This document shows, in pieces, positions 16,459 to 24,020 of a stretch of DNA of 64,000 bases. The position numbers were made by a program, and so were the translations under genes. The notes under the pieces are model-generated. The model was not told the origin of the DNA and ran no database searches. It saw nothing but the letters and a program-made list of their open reading frames with translations. Positions within the stretch are counted from its first letter, which is position 1. Every line of letters starts with the position of its first letter. The DNA lies in assembly GCA_050123335.1 (NCBI GenBank), contig JASFHH010000005.1, positions 1-64,000 of the forward strand. Direction: 5' to 3'. This DNA is from JASFHF01 sp050123335 (GTDB lineage: Bacteria; Pseudomonadota; Gammaproteobacteria; UBA12402).

Positions 16459-16746
16459 CTATTTAGAATATTTAGTTTCGCCGTTGATTTCTAGTTCATC
16501 AACAATTGCCATAATGACAGCGTCCACTGGTTTACCGGAGGTCGAGATTGTTTGACGTGCAGAACTTCCTGCTGCGACCAAAACAATTTCACCAACTCCA
16601 GCGCCGACGGAATCAGCTGCGATTACAAACGAATTCATCGGTTTGCCATCAATATCAACATGTTTAACGATTTGAAGTTTTAATCCTTCGAGCTTTTCAT
16701 CTTTTTGGCTGGAAACCACGGTGCCGATAATTTTACCTAATTGCAT
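16459..16746 (-). CDS. BMC vertex protein (BMC-P, EutN/CcmL family), third copy
   Basis: The 95-residue protein has the family start MQLGKIIGTVVSSQKDEKL, the DSVGAGVGEIVLVAAGSSAR core and the closing PVDAVIMAIVDELE. Of the three copies it is the most canonical in length and end. It is the second gene of the operon, after the main hexamer gene, and is flanked on both sides by palindromic repeats. Confidence 0.94.
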   Translation of the reverse strand: MQLGKIIGTVVSSQKDEKLEGLKLQIVKHVDIDGKPMNSFVIAADSVGAGVGEIVLVAAGSSARQTISTSGKPVDAVIMAIVDELEINGETKYSK

Positions 16747-16766
16747 TACTTAAGCTCCTTAGTTCT

Positions 16767-16851
16767 TGTCATCCCGAACCCAGCTTGTTGATTCGGGATC
16801 CAGGCGGTTTTTCTGGATCCCGGATAATCGCTGCGCGATTTCCGGGATAAA
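16767..16851. repeat. Two adjacent copies of the dispersed palindromic repeat
   Basis: One copy (16767-16803) has ATCCCGAA...TTCGGGATCC arms. The second (16813-16851) has GGATCCCGGA...TCCGGGATAA arms with a GC-rich loop. They lie between the BMC-H gene and the rest of the operon. A double hairpin here could stabilise the upstream BMC-H message or attenuate downstream genes. Confidence 0.8.
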
Positions 16852-16937
16852 TTCCATATAGCATAATTGATATTTGTTTTTATCATAAGGCAGCTTCTCA
16901 TTTCTCCAAGACAATATTTTTTCATTTACAATGTCAT

Positions 16938-17231
16938 TTATTTGGATTTAGATTTTTCGCGACCTAAAGGTAATGCAGAATCGATATTTGCATGTGGTCT
17001 TGGGATGACATGTACCGATACTAATTCGCCAACTTGTTGTGCAGCACGGGCGCCGGCATCGGTTGCAGCTTTAACTGCGGCAACATCACCACGCACTACA
17101 GCAGTTACATAACCACCACCGATTTTTTCGTAGCTGACTAATTCAACTTTAGCGGCTTTTACCATGGCGTCACTTGCTTCTACCATTGCAACAAAACCTT
17201 TGGTTTCGATCATTCCTAATGCATCAGACAT
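16938..17231 (-). CDS. Hexameric BMC shell protein (BMC-H)
   Basis: The 97-residue protein has one BMC domain: ALGMIETKGFVAMVEASDAMVKAAKVELV, the pore-lining loop KIGGG at about 36-40, VTAVVRGDVAAVKAATDAG and the conserved VHVIPRPH. Hexamers of this type make up most of the facets. It is the only BMC-H gene in the locus and the first gene of the operon, fitting the need for high expression. The ATG follows TTAAGGAGAACAAC. Confidence 0.96.
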   Translation of the reverse strand: MSDALGMIETKGFVAMVEASDAMVKAAKVELVSYEKIGGGYVTAVVRGDVAAVKAATDAGARAAQQVGELVSVHVIPRPHANIDSALPLGREKSKSK

Positions 17232-17267
17232 GTTGTTCTCCTTAAGATATTAATAATGAATGATGCG

Positions 17268-17351
17268 ATGATATTGATGTTATAAATAAAATGCAAGCAT
17301 TAGTAATCTTAATCGACCAAATTATTGATATTCGATAAAGAATTATCGAAT
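17268..17351 (-). promoter_or_regulatory. Candidate BMC operon promoter and operator
   Basis: On the minus strand TTGCAT (17291-17296), 17 bp and TATCAT (17268-17273) precede the BMC-H gene. Further upstream is the perfect dyad ATTCGATAA-N4-TTATCGAAT (17330-17351), a likely binding site for an unknown regulator. No regulator gene is adjacent. Confidence 0.55.
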
Positions 17352-17392
17352 TTTAATGCATCATCCGCGAAATCTACAGGTACAACTATTAG

Positions 17393-17695
17393 TTATATTT
17401 TGTTGTTTCCGATAATAGGTTTTTTCTCTTCAACATTTTCATTTTTTTTAGATTCAATTGTAGCATTTTTAGAAAGTTCACGAATAATTTTAGCATGACA
17501 TATGCCAGTGCCTACATTTATAGTAAGGCCTGTAAAAAATAAAACAAATCCCCCTATTGCTCGAAGTGCGGCAAGAGCATCTTTGGAGGTCATGCCATCT
17601 ACTGATAAAACTGGGCCTCCAACCATAAGAGTAATTCCTGCCATATATAAAAAACAAGGACCTATAGAACGTTGAAGACATCCAAAGAAACTCAT
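17393..17695 (-). CDS. Small two-helix membrane protein
   Basis: The 100-residue protein has two hydrophobic segments: GPCFLYMAGITLMVGGPVLSV (about 12-32) and AIGGFVLFFTGLTINVGTGI (about 46-66). A hydrophilic, Lys/Glu-rich cytosolic tail follows. GGAGGTGTAAA precedes the ATG. It has no family I recognise and is probably an independent gene between the BMC operon and the accessory region. Confidence 0.65.
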   Translation of the reverse strand: MSFFGCLQRSIGPCFLYMAGITLMVGGPVLSVDGMTSKDALAALRAIGGFVLFFTGLTINVGTGICHAKIIRELSKNATIESKKNENVEEKKPIIGNNKI

Positions 17696-17889
17696 TTTAC
17701 ACCTCCAATTATTCTTAAATTACGTTACACGCGTTACAGAAATCTTATTACAATTTTACATGTAGCAATTACATTATATACAAGAGAATCTTAACAAAAA
17801 AATATTTTTTTGATCTTTTCTGCGTTATTTTTAAACAGAATAATGATGAATCGCTTGTAGTTATTTGCTTATAATTTATTGCGCAGCAG

Positions 17890-18136
17890 TTATAAAGAAT
17901 CTGGTTTTTCCAACGACTTTTCCTTTTCAGTTGCAAGCCGGCGCTCGACTTTTTTAACATCTTCAGCAGCAGGAAGTGTTTCGGGTTGAATACCTCTTTC
18001 TAATAAAGTGTTACGAACTGCAGTATTGTTAGTGACGTGTTCTTTGGAAACTTCGGTTTCTGTTTTCATATTATGTTCTTTTTTATCTCGAATAAGAGTA
18101 AAATTTTTATTTCCTCCAGTTTGCTCATAAATAGAG
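17890..18136 (-). pseudogene. dinD: 3' fragment of a dinD-like gene
   Basis: The translation SIYEQTGGNKNFTLIRDK then KEHNMKTE...LPAAEDVKKVERRL matches the C-terminal third of DinD (DNA-damage-inducible protein D), with an internal deletion relative to the copy at 21459-22373. It ends in the same EKPDSL. It breaks at a 22-bp palindrome (TTTATGTGCTG and its complement, about 18138-18159). The matching 5' part lies at 19550-19776, so a dinD gene was split by about 1.4 kb of foreign DNA. Confidence 0.8.
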
Positions 18137-18158
18137 TTTATGTGCTGCAGCACATAAA

Positions 18159-18266
18159 ATTTACGCGCGTGCAAATCTTGAAATGAAGCGAGCAGCGATT
18201 GAAAAGGTCAGCACTGCTCCTACACCAAAAATTTCCGCATGGAAAGAAAATAAATCGCTCTTATAA
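18159..18266 (+). pseudogene. C-terminal fragment of a tyrosine recombinase (integrase)
   Basis: An open frame reads IYARANLEMKRAAIEKV, the motif around the nucleophilic tyrosine of phage-type integrases (compare TNIYAEVDIEMKAKAL at 26.0 kb). It ends with SAWKENKSLL and a stop. Everything upstream is missing. It marks the edge of an old insertion into dinD. The rest of the gap to 18475 holds only a 23-codon ORF at 18383 that I do not regard as a gene. Confidence 0.6.
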
Positions 18267-18475
18267 TGGCTGCAATCATTATAAGGAATAAAACATGCGT
18301 TATTTAAATCGAGATCCACCAGCTTATATCCTAAATATCTAGAACTATAAAACTTGCAAAATAGACTTAAAAAGGATACATTATGAAAATATTGTTAATC
18401 ATTTCTCATCAAGAAGAAAAGCGTTTGTTGACATCATTAATATCAACAGGTTAAATCAAAAACAGGAACGAATTT

Positions 18476-19480
18476 GTGATGTGCAAATCGCTGAAAATTT
18501 TTGTGCTAAAATTATCATGCTTAATGGCGTTTTTTTATCTTGCGATTTTTAATAATGCTTTTGCTTCCAACAACCAAATAACAATTATACCACGATATAA
18601 TATGGAAATTTTCAATCAAAAAATAACGAATATTTACACAAATCCAATTGCTCATAGCAAGGATATAAAAAAAAGAATCAAAGCAGACAGTCAGCATTTT
18701 ATCTACAAGTCTTATTTGAACGGAGCACTTGGGGAAGGACCAAAAGCATTGTTTGACAAAAGCCCTTTGTATAGAACGGATATGTTTGATTGTACTACTT
18801 TTGCTAGCACTGTTTTGGCTTTGGTAGAATCAAACAATTTAATTGAATTTAAAAAAAATATCTTAAAAGTTAGATACAAAAACAATGCGGCATTATTCAT
18901 TAATCGCAATCATTTCATCAGTGTGGATTGGAATATCAATAATGAAAAGCAAGGTTTTTTAAAAGACATTAACAGTAAAATTCTTGATGAGAAAGGAAAT
19001 CCTATAGCTGTAACTGCAAACGCTTTTATAGATAAACCCAATTGGTATAAGCATTTGCGGGCAAGCACCATCAAATCATTTTATGCAATGCCAAAAGAGA
19101 AAGTAAAAATTTTATATAAAGCACTGCATGATTGCAGTTATAAAGTAAAACCACAGGCTAGCAAAATATTGTATTTGCCATTTAGCAAGCTATTTACGAA
19201 TGGTGCACCTAATCAACAACTATTTGATCAAATACCATCAGCAACAGTTATTGAAATTGTCCGACCAAACTGGAATTTAAAAGATATCATCGGAACCAAT
19301 ATTAATATTTCCCATATGGGGTTTGGTATCCGCATCAAAGGCAAATTGATATTTAGAGAAGCATCCTTTGTGGATAAAAAAGTTGAAGATGTCGACCTTG
19401 AAAAATATTTAGCGCAGTACCTCAACAGCTCAACTATAAAGGGAATTCGTGTTGAAAAAATTGTATTGCAACACCGATAA
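18476..19480 (+). CDS. DUF1460 family (NlpC/P60-like amidase) exported protein
   Basis: The protein has 334 residues. An N-terminal signal peptide (about 1-30: LKLSCLMAFFYLAIFNNAFA) directs export. The DUF1460 signature follows: YRTDMFDCTTFASTVLAL with catalytic Cys C106, RNHFISVDW, and ISHMGFGIR with H280. The family is described as N-acetylmuramoyl-L-alanine amidase-like, acting on peptidoglycan fragments. The frame opens with GTG-ATG; AGGAA lies 8-11 bases upstream, and ATG at 18479 is equally possible. It sits inside a disrupted dinD gene beside an integrase fragment, so it was acquired. Confidence 0.85.
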   Translation: MMCKSLKIFVLKLSCLMAFFYLAIFNNAFASNNQITIIPRYNMEIFNQKITNIYTNPIAHSKDIKKRIKADSQHFIYKSYLNGALGEGPKALFDKSPLYRTDMFDCTTFASTVLALVESNNLIEFKKNILKVRYKNNAALFINRNHFISVDWNINNEKQGFLKDINSKILDEKGNPIAVTANAFIDKPNWYKHLRASTIKSFYAMPKEKVKILYKALHDCSYKVKPQASKILYLPFSKLFTNGAPNQQLFDQIPSATVIEIVRPNWNLKDIIGTNINISHMGFGIRIKGKLIFREASFVDKKVEDVDLEKYLAQYLNSSTIKGIRVEKIVLQHR

Positions 19481-19549
19481 AAAGTGACACATGCAGATAT
19501 TATACGCAGTAATTTCACCTAAAGTCTGCATGAAATCTGGGCTTCCTTT

Positions 19550-19776
19550 TTACAGACCATTTTGTTGACGTCAACAAAATGGTCTGTAGTGTTATGCTTG
19601 GAATTTGTACAGGCTGCTTTTGCTTTGGCTATAACATTATGGAAATTTCTCCATTCTTCATAACCTAACAATTGTTGCAGCTCACGTGCTAGCCAAAATT
19701 CTACACCGTCTTCAGTTTTTTGAGCATGTTCTTCAAAGTTATTTGTTAATGTGTAAATAAAAATCGTTTTAATTTT
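19550..19776 (-). pseudogene. dinD: 5' fragment of a dinD-like gene
   Basis: The minus strand encodes IYTLTNNFEEHAQKTEDGVE then FWLARELQQLLGYEEWRNF, matching residues about 5-60 of the DinD copy at 21459-22373. It stops at a 38-bp perfect palindrome (19551-19588, centre TTGACGTCAA). The initiation codon region has been replaced by the end of the higA-like gene. It pairs with the 3' fragment at 17890-18136. Confidence 0.8.
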
Positions 19777-19777
19777 C

Positions 19778-20878
19778 TTAATGCCATCTATATCTAAATT
19801 TTAAATTATTGAATTTATTATATCCAATATAATTCATATGCTGAAGCCGTCCCACAAGAATGCCTGGGGCAATATTCAATTTTTTGGCAAATTCAATAAT
19901 CAGGGCGGTACTCAGTTTATCATTTTTCTTTAACCATTCATTTAAGCGTGATGAAGGGATTAAAGTTTCTGCTGCATATTTATCTGCTTCTAATTCTTCG
20001 GAAGATTTATTTACAGTCTTGTTATTTATTTCAACAAAAAATTCTTTTTTGCTGTGTTTAATTATGTGACCTATTTCATGAAAGATTGTGAACCATAAAA
20101 TGTCGGCTGTTTTACCTCTTAAGCTTAATTGAACTAATGCTTTTTCAGGATTCAACCAGCAAGAAGCTCCATAAATAGGAACTTTTGGAAAAGGCTTTAT
20201 AAAGACAATGGCGATTCCACAATCAGCACAAATATTCTTTAATTTAGGAACAAATATTTCTGGATCTTTTTCTTTAGTAAGCGCGCGCATTTGATCGAGT
20301 GATGAAATTAATTTTTCTTTATCAAATAGTTTGCATTGAATTTTTTCTCCTTCAAGCTCTCCCTTTCTTAACCAAACGCTAATAGCACCAATATCTGATT
20401 TTAGATTCATGGCTTTCCTAAATGCAAGCCGTCGCCGTGTCCATCCTTGTTCCCATTGCTCTGGTGTGGCTACTCCAAAAAAATTTAATATGGCAATCAT
20501 TTGCTCCGCAACAGTATCGCCACATTTAAGAAGCCAACCTCTTTTTTTCATTTCTTTGATTGGAAACTGCTTAAGCCAATCTTTTTCTGCAGTTAAACGT
20601 TCTAACTCTTTTTGCTGGGCAAGGTAAGCACGGTAATTGGCTTCTCTTTGATTCCAAAATGCAGCAGGAGTACCAAGTGCTCTTTCCAACTGAATAGCTG
20701 TCTCTGAAGTAATTGCGGCTTTACCTTTGATAATTTCGTTGATAGTTTTTAATGGGCGACCAATACGTTCTGCAAGCGCTACTTGAGTCATACCTCGTTC
20801 TTCAAGAATTTCAAGCAATGTTGCTCCAGGGGCAGAAACGATGTCTGGTTGGTAAAAAAGTTTACTTTTTTCAATCAT
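19778..20878 (-). CDS. higA: HigA-like antitoxin with ImmA/IrrE peptidase domain
   Basis: This 366-residue protein starts with a HigA-type helix-turn-helix (PGATLLEILEERGMTQVALAERIGRPLKTINEIIKGK, about 17-55). It continues into an ImmA/IrrE-type zinc peptidase domain with HEIGH (FTIFHEIGHIIKH) and a downstream ELEADKYAAETLIP. The ATG at 20878 follows GGAGGATACCC and overlaps the toxin gene by eight bases. Long HigA proteins of this kind repress the operon, and the peptidase may degrade the antitoxin or a partner under stress. The toxin-first order is typical of higBA. Confidence 0.9.
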   Translation of the reverse strand: MIEKSKLFYQPDIVSAPGATLLEILEERGMTQVALAERIGRPLKTINEIIKGKAAITSETAIQLERALGTPAAFWNQREANYRAYLAQQKELERLTAEKDWLKQFPIKEMKKRGWLLKCGDTVAEQMIAILNFFGVATPEQWEQGWTRRRLAFRKAMNLKSDIGAISVWLRKGELEGEKIQCKLFDKEKLISSLDQMRALTKEKDPEIFVPKLKNICADCGIAIVFIKPFPKVPIYGASCWLNPEKALVQLSLRGKTADILWFTIFHEIGHIIKHSKKEFFVEINNKTVNKSSEELEADKYAAETLIPSSRLNEWLKKNDKLSTALIIEFAKKLNIAPGILVGRLQHMNYIGYNKFNNLKFRYRWH

Positions 20879-21206
20879 GGGTATCCTCCACATTTATTAT
20901 TTTTATAGCGTTAACTAAATTCCAATTTATTCCACCACCATCTTTTTTATTTATACTCTTATTTGTTGGTTCAAATATCAATCTTAATGGATGTTCCAAA
21001 TCAAGAGAAAGCAACCCTTTTTTATCACCTATTAGTTCGTGGCAACGACCTGGTAATGTCTTAAAAGCTTCTAAATTAGGAGCAGCTTGTAAATCATCAA
21101 GGCGCGCTCTAATCTTTCGGGCACAATTTTTACCATAAGTTTTAAGCAACTTTTTTTCTGAGTTACAGATTTTCTGAAGCTTTTTATTTTTAAAGGTGAT
21201 CTCCAT
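20871..21206 (-). CDS. higB: RelE/HigB-family toxin
   Basis: The 111-residue protein resembles the RelE/ParE superfamily member paired with long HigA proteins: KKLQKICNSEKKLLKTYG, RKIRARLDDLQAAPNLEAFKTLPGRCHEL, and HPLRLIFEP. Such toxins cleave mRNA on the ribosome. The gene is first in the pair and translationally overlaps higA. Confidence 0.85.
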   Translation of the reverse strand: MEITFKNKKLQKICNSEKKLLKTYGKNCARKIRARLDDLQAAPNLEAFKTLPGRCHELIGDKKGLLSLDLEHPLRLIFEPTNKSINKKDGGGINWNLVNAIKIINVEDTHD

Positions 21207-21277
21207 GTTATAAATGCGTCTACCCTTATTTTTATTAATAATTATTAAAAAGTGTAGTATAGATTTCGTGGCAAGTC

Positions 21278-21312
21278 AAATTATATTTAACCTTTTGGGT
21301 TAAATATAATTT
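21278..21312. repeat. 15-bp perfect hairpin upstream of higB
   Basis: AAATTATATTTAACC (21278-21292) is perfectly inverted at 21298-21312 around TTTTG. It lies between the higBA pair and the tmRNA-end copy, and could be an operator or an element boundary. Confidence 0.55.
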
Positions 21313-21337
21313 AGAAAATTCAACGTTTTGGGAATTA

Positions 21338-21362
21338 TTTGGTGGAGGCGGCGGGAATCGAA
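21338..21362. other. att-like copy of the tmRNA 3' end
   Basis: The 25 bases here are identical to 32850-32874, the CCA end and T-arm of ssrA, and similarity continues for another seven bases. tmRNA 3' ends are classic integrase attachment sites, so this marks the far boundary of an island or stacked islands inserted at ssrA. Confidence 0.75.
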
Positions 21363-21418
21363 TCTGCGTTATAGCTTATTGATTTTTGAACCGTGGAAAC
21401 AATCATACAATTCAAATT

Positions 21419-21444
21419 TAACCCCATCGAATTCGATGGGGTTA
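21419..21444. repeat. 26-bp perfect palindrome, copy 1 of 3
   Basis: The arm TAACCCCATCGAA is mirrored exactly around the EcoRI-like core GAATTC. Related palindromes at 22595 and 22847 carry different but compensated bases in the arms. It lies just past the dinD stop. Confidence 0.8.
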
Positions 21445-21735
21445 GAATACTACTTTTATTATAAAGAATCCGGTTTTTCCAACGATTTTTTCTTTTCTGT
21501 GGCAAGCCGACGTTCAACTTTTTTAACATCTTCAGCAGCAGAGCGTTCTTCAGGACAAATGCCTCTTTCTAATAATGTTTTGCGAACAGCTGCGTTGTTA
21601 GTAATATGTTCTTGCGAGACGGCAGCTTCTGTTTTCATGTTATGTTCTTTTGCATTAAAAATAGTAATTTCTGTAGCAAAATCTTTAGCCTTTAAAATGA
21701 TTGTGGGAGCAAAATCAGCTAAAGGGCGATTTTTT

Positions 21736-21812
21736 GCTGAAGGTCATTCATGACCTTCAGCCCTTACGGGGCGCACTTCGTGCGACAAAAATCTGCAGTC
21801 CTGCAGATTTTT
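21736..21812. repeat. Three-hairpin insertion inside dinD
   Basis: Three perfect hairpins stand in a row: GCTGAAGGTCAT with a 2-base loop (21736-21761), CGCAC-TTC-GTGCG (21772-21784), and AAAAATCTGCAG with a 2-base loop (21787-21812). Together they interrupt dinD. A similar multi-hairpin block sits in surA and another beside tRNA-Val. Confidence 0.8.
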
Positions 21813-22154
21813 TGGAACATTCCATTGATCTTTCATTTCTTGAGTTGTTTTTCTAAAAAGTGAAAAATTACCTTTATCTCGAATAAGAGCAAAATTTTTA
21901 TTTCCCCCGGTTTGTTCATAAATAGTTTTTGATAATTCTTTTTCGGTAGTAGCTAATTTTTTACGTGCGGAAACACGTTCAATCTCTAAGAGCTTTTGTT
22001 CAATTAATTCTGTTCGGCGGGTTTGTATGGCGAAGTAAGTTTGCGCAAAGGCAATTTCTGATTTCTTTGGATCGCCATTTTGTGCAATTAGATAGCAAGC
22101 GTAGCGGGTAAGCATGATGTCGTTGACTTCGCGTTGGCTACCAGAACCCAGTTT

Positions 22155-22184
22155 GACCATTTTCCTGACGTCAGGAAAATGGTC
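22155..22184. repeat. 30-bp perfect palindrome within dinD coding sequence
   Basis: The arm GACCATTTTCCTGAC is perfectly mirrored around ACGT, encoding DHFPDVRKMV. The other dinD fragment has a 38-bp perfect palindrome at the same codons (19551-19588) with GT/AC in place of CC/GG, so the arms changed together. Confidence 0.75.
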
Positions 22185-22474
22185 TACGATATTGTGTCCA
22201 GAAGTTGTACATGATGCTTTTGCTTTGACTATAACATTAAGAAAATTCTCCCATTTTTCATAACCAAGCAATTGTTGCAATTCGCGTGCTAGCCAAAATT
22301 CCACGTCATCTTCAGTTTTTTGAGCATGTTCTTCAAAGTTGTTTGTTAACGCATAAATAAAATCAGTTTTCATTGTTAAACCTCTATTTTTAATTTTTAA
22401 AATTATCAAACGGTAGATTATCGCAAATAAAAAAATTAAAAACTAGCGTAAAAACTACGGGGTTTTGGGAATTA

Positions 22475-22502
22475 TTTGGGCGGTGGGAATCGAACCCGCG
22501 TT
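22475..22502. other. Second att-like copy of the tmRNA 3' end
   Basis: TTTGG, then GCGG, then TGGGAATCGAACCCGCGTT resembles the ssrA T-arm but lacks a few bases present at 21338. Upstream and downstream flanks (TTTTGGGAATTATTTGG and TTGTTGATTTT) resemble those at 21338. It suggests two successive insertions at ssrA. Confidence 0.6.
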
Positions 22503-22594
22503 GTAATTTGTTGATTTTGGCGGTACAGCTATTGATACTACTAAAATGAGAAGTCAGATAGTCTGAACTGATCGGGAATTCCGAATAGTTGAAA

Positions 22595-22624
22595 TCTAAT
22601 CCCGTCGAATTCGACGGGATTAGA
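22595..22624. repeat. 30-bp perfect palindrome, copy 2 of 3
   Basis: The arm TCTAATCCCGTCGAA is mirrored around the GAATTC core. Compared with copy 1, arm bases differ on both sides so that pairing is kept. Confidence 0.8.
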
Positions 22625-22846
22625 ATACCGCGTGGGGACAATTTGTTCCTTGGTAGCTTGATCAATTGTAGACAAATTGTCGACGGTTTGCACTGATTAA
22701 ATTTAAGCCAAACGTTTTGCCGACGTCGTCAAAATGGTATAAATTATTGAGTAGCAGTTATAAAGAAATTCTTTACAACTGATCTCATTCATCTGAAGTT
22801 GCGAAACAACCTGTTTCGCAATTACGAAAAAATTGTACAGTTCAAA

Positions 22847-22876
22847 TTTAAACCCATCGAATTCGATGGGTTTAAA
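22847..22876. repeat. 30-bp perfect palindrome, copy 3 of 3
   Basis: The arm TTTAAACCCATCGAA is mirrored around the GAATTC core. Its left flank (GTACAGTTCAAATTTA) matches that of copy 1. Confidence 0.8.
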
Positions 22877-23127
22877 ATCAGTATTATTAAGTTGGTTCCA
22901 AAATACCCAAAAACTTAATCGTATTGCGATTTTGCAACTTGCTAAACTCAGAAAACAGAAGGTGTTTTAAAAAACCGAAAATACTTATTTATTGAAAGTG
23001 ATTATTAATTATTAATAAATTTAGTGAAATAAAGGATTGTATTTTCTAAATATTGAGGTAGAATAATCGGCCACTGGGAGATTTGTTCAAAATCTCACCT
23101 GCCAAGAATAATAAAATCATAAAATAA

Positions 23128-23274
23128 GGTTCAGGCATTTCTCTTGAATTGCTGTCAGATATGGATATTCCTTTTGAACATGGAGCGCATTGGTCGCTTA
23201 TTTTCTTAATAGAGTTAATTAGTAATCTAAAAAATTTAATAGTTTTAGGAGAAGAAATATATGTTTATTGTTGA
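23128..23274 (+). pseudogene. Orphan coding remnant
   Basis: A frame without a start codon reads GISLELLSDMDIPFEHGAHW followed by a hydrophobic, helical segment (SLIFLIELISNLKNLIVLG). It ends 14 bases inside the next gene. It looks like the tail of a lost protein; I do not recognise the family. Confidence 0.35.
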
Positions 23275-23986
23275 TGAAAAGCAAAAAAAAGAATGGAGAG
23301 GTATACAGTGTGTATTAACTTCGCCTATTGCGTTGTCCTATTTAATTTTGATGTTATTCGCGGTTTTTTTGGCAAATTTGTTTAATGATATAAGAGTAAT
23401 TCACTTAATGTGTGTAGCTGCCTGTTCAATTTCCGCTGGGTTTTTTGGTAGTAAATGGCAAGAGATTGTTAAACAAAGCGAAAGTGATGAAACTATACTT
23501 TCGCGAGGACAAATGGCGATACGACGATTAAATAACTTATTATCAAATCTGAAAACAACTATTGACACAATTGAAAAATTTCTGGAATTTCAAATTGAAA
23601 ATAGCGATAAAAACGCTTTAAAAATATGGTTAGAAAGCTTAGTAAGACAAGTAATTATGATACAAAAAGAAGGCGTAAGTGCTATTGAGGATTGGGGTGA
23701 TTTAATGCCAGATTATAATGTTAAAAAACATGTTGATCTTATAGGAGAATTACGTAGTGATGTTTTAAAAATTAAGAAAGAAAAAGAAGAAATAGAAAAG
23801 AATAAAGTAATTGAGTCAGAAGAAAAAGAAAATAAAATAAAATATTTAACGAAAGAGTTAGAGATAAAAACAGCAGAGTTACAAGAAGAACAACAAAAAT
23901 TTAACGCATCGCTTTTTGGAGGATTAGATTTTGGTACAATTGATAAGAAAAGTTATTCTGAGCTGCTTTTAGATCTTAAACAATGA
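23261..23986 (+). CDS. Membrane-anchored coiled-coil protein of a candidate defence cassette
   Basis: The protein has 241 residues. Two hydrophobic helices near the N-terminus (about 21-42 and 48-64: LTSPIALSYLILMLFAVFLA and IHLMCVAACSISAGFFG) are followed by a helical linker and a long Lys/Glu-rich coiled coil (about 160-215). TTTAGGAGAAGAAATAT precedes the ATG. It is followed at 34 bp by the Abi_C protein gene, so the two are probably co-expressed. The arrangement resembles a membrane effector paired with a sensor, but that is inference. Confidence 0.75.
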   Translation: MFIVDEKQKKEWRGIQCVLTSPIALSYLILMLFAVFLANLFNDIRVIHLMCVAACSISAGFFGSKWQEIVKQSESDETILSRGQMAIRRLNNLLSNLKTTIDTIEKFLEFQIENSDKNALKIWLESLVRQVIMIQKEGVSAIEDWGDLMPDYNVKKHVDLIGELRSDVLKIKKEKEEIEKNKVIESEEKENKIKYLTKELEIKTAELQEEQQKFNASLFGGLDFGTIDKKSYSELLLDLKQ

Positions 23987-24020
23987 GATTTTTTAAGAAA
24001 TTTTTAAATGAGAGGAAAAC

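Larger units (their letters stand above)
21459..22373 (-). pseudogene. dinD: Interrupted dinD (DNA-damage-inducible protein D)
   Basis: The 5' part (22373 to about 21813) encodes DinD from MKTDFIYALTNNFEEHAQKTEDDVE through the BRO-like domain, ending near MKDQWNVPKN. A 77-bp array of three hairpins (21736-21812) then introduces a stop. Beyond it the frame resumes with NRPLADFAPTIILKAKDFA and ends EKPDSL at 21459. DinD is an SOS-induced protein that in E. coli is reported to modulate RecA. With the split copy at 17.9-19.8 kb this is the second broken dinD here. Confidence 0.85.
22410..23127. other. Repeat-rich region without intact genes
   Basis: This stretch holds the second tmRNA-end copy, two of the GAATTC-centred palindromes, and a dinD-like scrap at 22714-22770 (CCGACGTCGTCAAAATGG, then a piece resembling the sequence after the dinD stop). 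A hairpin (TGCGAAAC/GTTTCGCA) lies near 22800-22820. I see no RNA gene or real ORF here. Confidence 0.6.

Noticed and set aside
17772..17795. A GTTAAG plus TATAAT pattern upstream of the 17393-17695 gene, resembling the PmrA-type promoter
   Set aside because: The second half-site is absent (AATATT instead of TTAA) and the -10 spacing is off by one base.
21338..21375. A second tmRNA or tRNA gene
   Set aside because: Only the T-arm and acceptor end match; no complete cloverleaf or tmRNA body follows, so it is treated as an att-like fragment.
21328..21753. 141-codon ORF on the plus strand
   Set aside because: It is antisense to the dinD 3' part and crosses the att-like site and a palindrome; its translation has no protein character.
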